Under the pieces are notes generated by a model. It was not told the origin of the DNA and ran no database searches. It worked only from the letters and a program-made list of their open reading frames with translations. The position numbers and the translations under genes are program-made. Positions 23,200 through 27,744 of a DNA stretch of 27,744 nt are shown piece after piece. Numbering within the stretch: position 1 is the stretch's first letter; every line of letters begins with the position of its first letter. The stretch comes from DASYAN01 sp036501345 (GTDB lineage: Bacteria; Chloroflexota; Ktedonobacteria; Ktedonobacterales; Ktedonobacteraceae): positions 1 through 27,744 of the forward strand of contig DASYAN010000487.1 in assembly GCA_036501345.1 (NCBI GenBank). The letters are read 5' to 3'.

Positions 23200-23470
23200 T
23201 CCCTGACCTCTTCTTTGAGTACTGCCGTATCCTGTTGGACTGAGTCAAGTTGTTTGTACATGCTGCCCGAATCAATCTCCAGTCGTGTAATCTTGATGGG
23301 CTCCGTCTATTGCTCCCTAAGCTTGCGTACTTCTTCTTTAAGCTGTTCAAACTCTTCTCTTGTTGGCGGGTTCATGTTGGTGTCCTTTCCCTCCAATAGA
23401 GATTATCTGTTAGCCCTATCTCTAACTCGTGACGACACGCGATCGTTACTCTCAGGAAAGGATCGAGACT

Positions 23471-23614
23471 ATGACGAAAAACTACATGGCTCCCTTTCCC
23501 AGGTTTGGGAGTAAAAGCCTGCCCTCTGGAGATCTGCCTTCAACTTCCGTATTTTCGGTGGCATTAGTCCTCCCTGCCGCTGCTACTTACTATTGTACCA
23601 TATCTCGGGATTGA
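23471..23614 (+). CDS. Possible small protein, 47 aa
   Basis: A frame starting MTKNYMAPFPRFGSK with AAAGGA nine bases upstream. It is rich in Ser, Pro and Ala, ends YYCTISRD, and belongs to no recognised family. It is divergent from the broken coiled-coil gene. Evidence is only the ribosome site, so it may be chance. From 23615 to 23750 nothing is seen. Confidence 0.22.
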   Translation: MTKNYMAPFPRFGSKSLPSGDLPSTSVFSVALVLPAAATYYCTISRD

Positions 23615-23751
23615 TACTTCATTCTCCGCTTAACATAACTCCAAATATATCTATTTCACGGAGCATATCAGAACTATTGCAATATGTCCATACTCAAAAA
23701 TAATAACCTAAAAATGAGGATTAGGGTCTATAAAACCTTTATTTTTTTCTC

Positions 23752-23780
23752 TTGGCAGATTCAGATTCTTGTGGTATAAA
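23752..23780 (+). promoter_or_regulatory. Promoter of the HTH-GAF gene
   Basis: A -35 TTGGCA, a 17-base spacer and a -10 TATAAA, about 40 bases before the TTG start. Confidence 0.58.
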
Positions 23781-23819
23781 TTTGAACAAGCAGTAAGTGC
23801 TTAGAGGAGAAGAAACGCC

Positions 23820-24821
23820 TTGGCGATCCCTACAACCCCTACCAATTGGAGAGACCTGCTTAGAATCCTGACGGAACGTCCTAGCGAGCGACAACGTGTG
23901 GCGGACGAGCTAGGCGTCACTTCCTACACAGTGACACGTTGGATTAATGGCGAGTCGGAACCCCGCATGCGCTATTTCAAACGTTTACCAGACATCTTTC
24001 CCCAACATCGCATGCTTTTCTCAGAGCTGATCCAAGCTGAACTCTCCTCCCCTGCCATACCATCGCCTCCTCCAGTTGATCATTTAAAACCTGAGATCCC
24101 TTCAGAGTTTCTTGTTCGTACATTTGCTGCCTATGCAACTACTAGTGGGCCATTTCGAGCTTGGTCGTTACAGAGCCTAACCCTGCAGCGAGCAATTGAA
24201 CACCTCGACGCTGATCATCTTGGTATGGAACTCACTGTCATCCACTGTACTCCTCCTCCACAAGGACAACCTGTCCGTAGCCTTGCGACATGGATGAGTC
24301 TAGGCACGGCTCCCTGGGAACCAACCATTAGGAGAAAGATCGGGTTCCTCGGAGCAGAGTCACTCTCTGGCAGAACGGTGAGCCGAGGGGCACCTGAAAT
24401 TGTACAGGATCTGGAACATTCGCAGAATCTATTTCCTTTCAGACCATATCCGCATATGTGTAGCGCTATAGCCTGGCCCTTGCAACGAGAAGGAAAGCTA
24501 GCAGGATGTCTCACGATCGTTAGCACCCAACGTGACTATTTCACATCTACCCTCCAGCCATTTGTCGAGGTCTACGCGAACACACTGGCCCTCTCGTTTC
24601 GCGACAACGAGTTCTACCCACTTCAGAGCATTGCCTTGCGCAACATACCATTACTCTCTGAGCAAAAGCAGCAGGAGCAAACAATTCAATTTCATGATTA
24701 CATTCGGCAACTGAAACAAGAGCGGAAGGATCGTCTCTCTGAAACTGATCTAGAGAAACTCGCGCTGCAACACCTCGAAGCAGAGATGTGCCTCCTCAAC
24801 GAAGAAAAATCTGAGCAGTGA
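23820..24821 (+). CDS. HTH-GAF domain regulator
   Basis: A 333-aa protein. Residues about 8-60 form an XRE-like helix-turn-helix (RQRVADELGVTSYTVTRWINGESEP). A Pro-rich linker leads to a GAF-like domain (about 105-255), containing LGAESLSGRTVSRG and CSAIAWPLQREGKLAGCLTIVS, typical of GAF cores that bind small ligands or mediate dimerisation. The C-terminus (about 280-333) is a charged helix (LKQERKDRLSETDLEKLALQHLEAEM). No output enzyme is present, so it is probably a ligand-responsive transcription factor. The start is TTG, supported by AGAGGAG ten bases upstream and by the absence of an ATG in frame before the HTH. Confidence 0.85.
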   Translation: MAIPTTPTNWRDLLRILTERPSERQRVADELGVTSYTVTRWINGESEPRMRYFKRLPDIFPQHRMLFSELIQAELSSPAIPSPPPVDHLKPEIPSEFLVRTFAAYATTSGPFRAWSLQSLTLQRAIEHLDADHLGMELTVIHCTPPPQGQPVRSLATWMSLGTAPWEPTIRRKIGFLGAESLSGRTVSRGAPEIVQDLEHSQNLFPFRPYPHMCSAIAWPLQREGKLAGCLTIVSTQRDYFTSTLQPFVEVYANTLALSFRDNEFYPLQSIALRNIPLLSEQKQQEQTIQFHDYIRQLKQERKDRLSETDLEKLALQHLEAEMCLLNEEKSEQ

Positions 24822-24833
24822 CACACCCCACTC

Positions 24834-25101
24834 TCAGTTTAAGTTGAGTGTCGCCTGTTGCGGGACAACAGCCAGCTTTCGTGCTTGATCGCTAATACCC
24901 GACCAAGATGCAATCAGGATATTATAGGCCAACGCCTCCTGCACCCAGCTTTTGCGTTCACAAATGGCATAGAGCCGATAGGCCAAATCACGCACTACCC
25001 CGGACAGATCGCCAACACCCCCGAGCACTTTGGCAGCTCCATCAATGTCAAGCTGAAAAGAGCGCTGAAGTGCAGTAAGAAGAAAGATGAGGTTCCACCT
25101 T
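24834..25101 (-). pseudogene. C-terminal fragment of a larger protein
   Basis: The frame reads FLLTALQRSFQLDIDGAAK, then DLAYRLYAICERKSWVQEA and ends QATLNLN. It resembles the C-terminal tail of DUF1156 putative DNA methylases seen in Chloroflexota (recalled, not searched). The start of the gene is missing. The frame runs backwards into the XRE gene, whose repeat border cuts it at about 25100. It is best read as a remnant left by insertion of the XRE module. Confidence 0.42.
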
Positions 25102-25362
25102 TTAGGCTTCATTTGCCTGAGAACCCTTTTTGATTGCCTCCATTTCCTCTCTCGCCGCATCATCTGGTACCTCCTCAATCAGGTCAGTAACAGGAACACC
25201 TAATGCCCGAGCAAGTTGACTAAGCGACGTGGAGGTAAACTCTCGATATGGGTCTTTCCAGAGTCGGTTGACAGTCTTATAGTTTATATCTGCAAGTCGT
25301 GATAGTTTCGTACGGCTCATTCCCTTTGCTTCTGCAACCTCTCGCAACCTTAAGCGTATCAT
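25102..25362 (-). CDS. XRE family transcriptional regulator (copy 1)
   Basis: An 86-aa protein. A Cro/C1-type HTH spans residues about 4-60 (LREVAEAKGMSRTKLSRLAD, then TSTSLSQLARALGVPVTDL), followed by the tail EEVPDDAAREEMEAIKKG. The start at 25362 has GAGG six bases upstream. The longer frame to 25470 has no supporting site. The final 84 bases are identical to those of the XRE gene at 27052, while the HTH parts differ, so the two genes share a recently copied 3' end. It is divergent from the small gene at 25541 and may repress it and itself. Confidence 0.85.
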   Translation of the reverse strand: MIRLRLREVAEAKGMSRTKLSRLADINYKTVNRLWKDPYREFTSTSLSQLARALGVPVTDLIEEVPDDAAREEMEAIKKGSQANEA

Positions 25363-25464
25363 ACAAGCCTCTTCAGTATTTTCCTCATAGTAGCATGCTC
25401 TTTCTCTTGCCAACAGTCGACATGTAATGGTAGTATAGAGTACTCCCCTTACAGGGGCAGTTTT

Positions 25465-25620
25465 GACCACTCTTCCCTATCTCGTTTGCCCATGTTGCTA
25501 TCAAGAGTAATCACCTCTTCAAAAGAGAAAGGATAGAACCATGCTCAGTGAAATAGCCCGATTGAGAAAACAGCTCGAACTTGAAGCAGAATCCTTAATG
25601 CTACTGTCAACTGGCTTTAA
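25465..25620 (+). repeat. 156-bp direct repeat, copy 1
   Basis: It covers the 5' region and first 80 bases of the 25541 gene. It matches 27449-27604 with scattered mismatches and no gaps. Confidence 0.85.
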
Positions 25621-25810
25621 AACTACAGCAAGTCATGAGATTATCAATGCCGCGTATGATCAATTAGGGGCGCATCAAGAACAGTTAGGTAAGCTTATCG
25701 GAGAACAAGAGGCGGCACGAGTAGTCATCATAGCATTAGGAGGGACGGAAAAAAGGCTAGCAGATCAATCCTATCCGGACATTTTAGACAGAAGTGCGTT
25801 TAGCAGGTAA
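25541..25810 (+). CDS. Small helical protein of the XRE module (copy 1)
   Basis: An 89-aa protein beginning MLSEIARLRKQLELEAESL, predicted almost wholly helical with heptad-like Leu spacing. A Gly/Ala patch lies near the end (ARVVIIALGGTEKRLAD). It has no known domain. AAAGGA lies eight bases before the ATG. The region upstream and the first codons are repeated at 27449-27604. It is always divergent to an XRE gene, so it is probably controlled by it. It could be a partner protein or a small effector. Confidence 0.7.
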   Translation: MLSEIARLRKQLELEAESLMLLSTGFKTTASHEIINAAYDQLGAHQEQLGKLIGEQEAARVVIIALGGTEKRLADQSYPDILDRSAFSR

Positions 25811-25843
25811 AATCCCAAATTTTGACAATTACACAATTTTGCG

Positions 25844-25872
25844 TTGACAAAACATACACTAGATGCTAAGAT
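25844..25872 (+). promoter_or_regulatory. Promoter of the DUF433-DUF5615 operon
   Basis: A consensus -35 TTGACA, a 17-base spacer and a -10 TAAGAT, about 65 bases before the antitoxin ATG. Confidence 0.6.
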
Positions 25873-25936
25873 ACTAGCAATAGTGATAAGATAGGTTGTG
25901 TATCACACTCACCAAGATGAAAAGAGAGGTAGAATC

Positions 25937-26161
25937 ATGAGTACCCAAATTGTTAGTACCCCTGGTGTGCTTGGAGGTAAGCCGCGTATTGATGGCACGC
26001 GTATTAGCGTCGAGTTAATCCTAGAGTTGCTTTCGCTTGAATGGACGATAGAAAATATCATTGAAGAGTATGACTTAACACGGGAGCAAATTCTTGCAGC
26101 ACTTTCCTATACGTACAAACAGCTTCATGAAAAGCATATTCAAGATCGTATTGCATCATGA
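25937..26161 (+). CDS. DUF433 antitoxin
   Basis: A 74-aa DUF433 (VapB-like) protein: GVLGGKPRIDGTRISVELILELLS, then the second helix pair around LTREQILAALSYTYK. It binds and blocks the downstream PIN-like toxin in this family and usually represses the operon. The start at 25937 is chosen because GAGAGGT lies about seven bases upstream. The longer frame to 25898 lacks a site. Its stop overlaps the toxin start (ATGA at 26158-26161), giving tight coupling. Confidence 0.86.
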   Translation: MSTQIVSTPGVLGGKPRIDGTRISVELILELLSLEWTIENIIEEYDLTREQILAALSYTYKQLHEKHIQDRIAS

Positions 26162-26505
26162 AATTTTGGATTGACGAAAATATAGCTTCTTATGTTGCAA
26201 ACAAGCTGAAACAACATGGTCATGATATATATAAAGCAAGTCGGGGGACCGATGATAGTTCTATCTTGCAGTATGCAATGGAAGAGAGAGCAGTTATTAT
26301 CACGTATGATCAAGATTTTGAGCGCCTTGTACTTAAAGAAGGAAAATCATGCAACGGTATTATTTGGATGCATTTTAACAAATATAGCACCCTTGAGGAA
26401 CTGACTGCAAAGTTATTGCATACCATCAAAGTACATGAAAAAAAGCTAACAACAAGCTTTATCACGCTGTCTTTAGATGGTATAGAGATCAAAAAGTTGA
26501 AATAA
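26158..26505 (+). CDS. DUF5615 PIN-like toxin
   Basis: A 115-aa protein of the DUF5615/Mut7-C-like PIN fold, a presumed ribonuclease. It has the N-terminal MKFWIDENIASYVANKL with Asp6 and Glu7, the central IITYDQDFERL with Asp residues, and the basic IEIKKLK end. Acidic residues at these places would bind metal. It is the second gene of the operon with the DUF433 antitoxin, overlapping by four bases. Confidence 0.86.
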   Translation: MKFWIDENIASYVANKLKQHGHDIYKASRGTDDSSILQYAMEERAVIITYDQDFERLVLKEGKSCNGIIWMHFNKYSTLEELTAKLLHTIKVHEKKLTTSFITLSLDGIEIKKLK

Positions 26506-26549
26506 TGTTCTCTTATTTAGCAAAATGCTTGCAATAGGAGTACAAAAAA

Positions 26550-26849
26550 ATGACCATGAAAAACCCTCCACATCCCGGAGAAATTGTTAGGGACTTGTGC
26601 ATTGAACCATTAGGCTTGACAGTAACGCAAGCTGCAGAAGGTCTTGGCGTTACCCGTAAAACTTTATCGCTTCTGTTAAACGGACATGCTGGGATTTCTC
26701 CTGAGATGGCTGTCAGGCTCTCTAAAGCATTCGGACGTAGTCCTGAGAGTTGGCTTGAGCTTCAATCGCTATACGACCTTGCACAGATTTCTAAAGAGCT
26801 TGCAAGGATTGATGTAAAACCATTTTTTCAGAATGGTATGAGCTTATAG
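26550..26849 (+). CDS. higA: HigA-family antitoxin
   Basis: A 99-aa HigA protein: PPHPGEIVRDLCIEPLGLTVTQAAEGLGVTRKTLSLLLNG in two stretches covers the XRE HTH, followed by AVRLSKAFGRSPESWLELQ, the family's typical end. HigA neutralises the HigB ribonuclease and represses their operon. No higB lies upstream, where the DUF5615 toxin ends 44 bp before. It may be an orphan, or it may be co-transcribed with the preceding pair as a third regulator. AGGAG lies nine bases before the ATG. Confidence 0.9.
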   Translation: MTMKNPPHPGEIVRDLCIEPLGLTVTQAAEGLGVTRKTLSLLLNGHAGISPEMAVRLSKAFGRSPESWLELQSLYDLAQISKELARIDVKPFFQNGMSL

Positions 26850-26878
26850 GCGGTTACACCAGTCATAAGGAGGACACA

Positions 26879-27051
26879 ATGGTCGCAAAAAGAGAGGATT
26901 AGAGGACTTCCTAGCCCTAGACCGTGAGTCCTTAGACCAGAGATACGAACAGCAGAATTTTGATCAGAGCCTTGTTAATGAGGACCCCGACCGGATTGAG
27001 ATCACCAGCCATCCCTTGTCGCCCCATTTGATGAAGTTACGTTCCCACCTC
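26879..27051 (+). pseudogene. N-terminal fragment with frameshift
   Basis: AAGGAGG is followed by an ATG reading MVAKRED and a stop at 26900. If one A is added to the five-A tract at 26887-26891, the frame continues MVAKKRGLEDFLALDRESL and on through DPDRIEITSHPLSP. It then runs into the repeat border of the second XRE gene at 27052. It therefore seems to be the start of a larger gene, lost by a one-base deletion and by truncation. No function is assigned. Confidence 0.5.
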
Positions 27052-27318
27052 TTAGGCTTCATTTGCCTGAGAACCCTTTTTGATTGCCTCCATTTCCTCT
27101 CTCGCCGCATCATCTGGTACCTCCTCAATCAGGTCGAGGGCGTTTACTCCAAGGGCATTGGCAAGGCGCATGATGGTATCAGTATTGACTGTCCGGTATG
27201 GATCGTGGTAGATACTTCTAACAGTGTTAAGAGCAAGGCGGGCATCTCTTACTAGATCCATCATTTTAAAACCCTTCTCTTTTGCTACTTCTTTTACTCG
27301 AAGACGTAACCTGCCCAT
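27052..27318 (-). CDS. XRE family transcriptional regulator (copy 2)
   Basis: An 88-aa protein: LRVKEVAKEKGFKMMDLVRD and TVNTDTIMRLANALGVNALD form the HTH, and the tail EEVPDDAAREEMEAIKKG is identical to copy 1. Its 27052-27135 DNA equals 25102-25185 without mismatch, while the HTH-coding part is clearly different. This suggests the DNA-binding half was swapped or the ends were converted. It is divergent to the truncated small gene at 27525. Confidence 0.85.
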   Translation of the reverse strand: MGRLRLRVKEVAKEKGFKMMDLVRDARLALNTVRSIYHDPYRTVNTDTIMRLANALGVNALDLIEEVPDDAAREEMEAIKKGSQANEA

Positions 27319-27409
27319 AATGCCCCTACCTTTTTTCCAGATTGTACCTAATGCGCTGCCAAATAAGCAGTCCCAATTTTTTACTGTCCATTAATTTATT
27401 ATCAATTTA

Positions 27410-27438
27410 TTGACATCCAATTTTTTGCATGCTATTCT
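27410..27438 (+). promoter_or_regulatory. Promoter of the second module gene
   Basis: A consensus -35 TTGACA, a 17-base spacer and a -10 TATTCT. The corresponding region of copy 1 is different, since the repeat only starts at 27449. Confidence 0.58.
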
Positions 27439-27448
27439 AGATAGTATC

Positions 27449-27604
27449 GACCACTCTTACCTATCTTGTTTGCCCATGTCGCTATCGAGAGTGATCACCT
27501 CTTCAAAAGAGAAAGGATAGAACCATGCTCAGTGAAATAGCACGATTGAGAAAGCAGCTCGAACTTGAGGCACAATCCCTCATGTTACTGTCAACTAGCT
27601 TTAA
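27449..27604 (+). repeat. 156-bp direct repeat, copy 2
   Basis: It matches 25465-25620 in the same orientation, 1984 bp apart. Similarity stops at the presumed intron junction. Confidence 0.85.
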
Positions 27605-27608
27605 GAAA
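27525..27608 (+). pseudogene. Small helical protein (copy 2), cut by intron
   Basis: The first 28 codons (MLSEIARLRKQLELEAQS and on) match copy 1, then similarity ends and the frame closes at 27618-27620. If the following sequence is a group II intron, splicing could restore the gene. In the window it is truncated. Confidence 0.65.
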
Positions 27609-27744
27609 GTGTTTGATTAGCCTGAGAGGCCAATCGAGGCAACATTGAGCTGAGACCTCATGGCTCGGCTAACCACAGAGCGAAGCGATTGAAGGGGAAA
27701 GAGCCAAAAGGCAGGTTCTACCCGCAACCAAATAGCTCATCCTT
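27609..27744 (+). ncRNA. Probable group II intron, 5' end (domain I)
   Basis: The sequence begins GTGTTTG, near the group II 5' consensus GTGYG, exactly where the repeat similarity stops. It folds at once into ATTAGCCT-GAG-AGGC and continues with the AGCGAAGCGATTGAAGGGG and GGTTCTACCCGCAACC type of sequence seen in bacterial domain I. The window ends inside it, so the maturase and 3' end are not visible. Confidence 0.5.

Larger units (their letters stand above)
21000..23375 (-). pseudogene. Coiled-coil protein gene, broken by the IscB element and point lesions
   Basis: The 5' part starts at 23375 (AAAGGACACC upstream) and reads MNPPTREEFEQLKEEVRK. It hits TAG at codon 23 (23309-23307) and resumes in the same frame with TEPIKITRLEI and MYKQLDSVQQDTAVLKEEVR up to about 23200. 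The 3' part resumes near 21348 with MNAEQRFNKIEQRLDTLEQ and runs to TKDDLAKVEAR. A frameshift near 21080-21090 then moves the natural end, MDSKIDQHGELLREILARL, to another frame ending in TAA at 21002-21000. Heptad-like Leu/Ile/Glu spacing indicates long coiled coils. The function is unknown. Three separate lesions make this a clear pseudogene. Confidence 0.72.

Overview
The window looks like accessory chromosome of a large-genome, transposon-rich Chloroflexota bacterium, most likely class Ktedonobacteria. This is inference from content: an IscB element, a TnpB element, group II intron pieces at both ends, paralogous XRE regulators, DUF433/DUF5615 and Uma2 genes, and housekeeping genes scattered singly. 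No rRNA, tRNA or CRISPR array was seen.

Layout. 1-1.27 kb: the 3' end of a group II intron (a complete 34-nt domain V and a domain VI) sits inside a frameshifted DDE transposase whose right end runs into a small unknown gene. 1.2-4.5 kb: two small unknown genes, an intergenic patch with IS21-end-like repeats and a very long hairpin, a membrane-anchored His-rich protein downstream of larE, and an orphan YgiT-type zinc-finger antitoxin domain. 4.5-7.3 kb: two unrelated inverted-repeat elements, a TPR gene, a 21-bp tandem repeat, and a tnpB whose RuvC-II glutamate is replaced by glycine, overlapping a ribbon-helix-helix gene expressed from an apparently leaderless promoter. 7.4-14.4 kb: PAP2-like protein, AI-2E-type permease, a divergent Fic-like protein, dcd-tmk (pyrimidine nucleotide synthesis), and an ArsB/NhaD-type transporter. 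14.4-18.1 kb: fossils of IS200/IS605-type ends, then an exported protein with four cysteine-patterned repeats facing a CvpA-like membrane gene pair. 18.3-21 kb: DUF433, Uma2 and a cystathionine beta-synthase/cysteine synthase with a CBS pair and a strong terminator.

21-23.4 kb: an apparently intact IscB with its omega-RNA region and right-end hairpin, inserted in a coiled-coil gene that also carries a nonsense codon and a frameshift. The IscB ribosome binding site lies in the last hairpin of the omega-RNA region. 23.8-27.7 kb: an HTH-GAF regulator, then a duplicated module (XRE regulator plus a divergent small gene) whose copies flank a DUF433-DUF5615 toxin-antitoxin pair and an orphan higA. 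The second copy is cut by what looks like the 5' end of another group II intron.

The strongest leads are the omega-RNA/IscB locus with overlapping translation signals, the TnpB with a mutated active site coupled to an RHH regulator, the duplicated regulator module around the toxin-antitoxin genes, and the four-repeat exported Cys protein.
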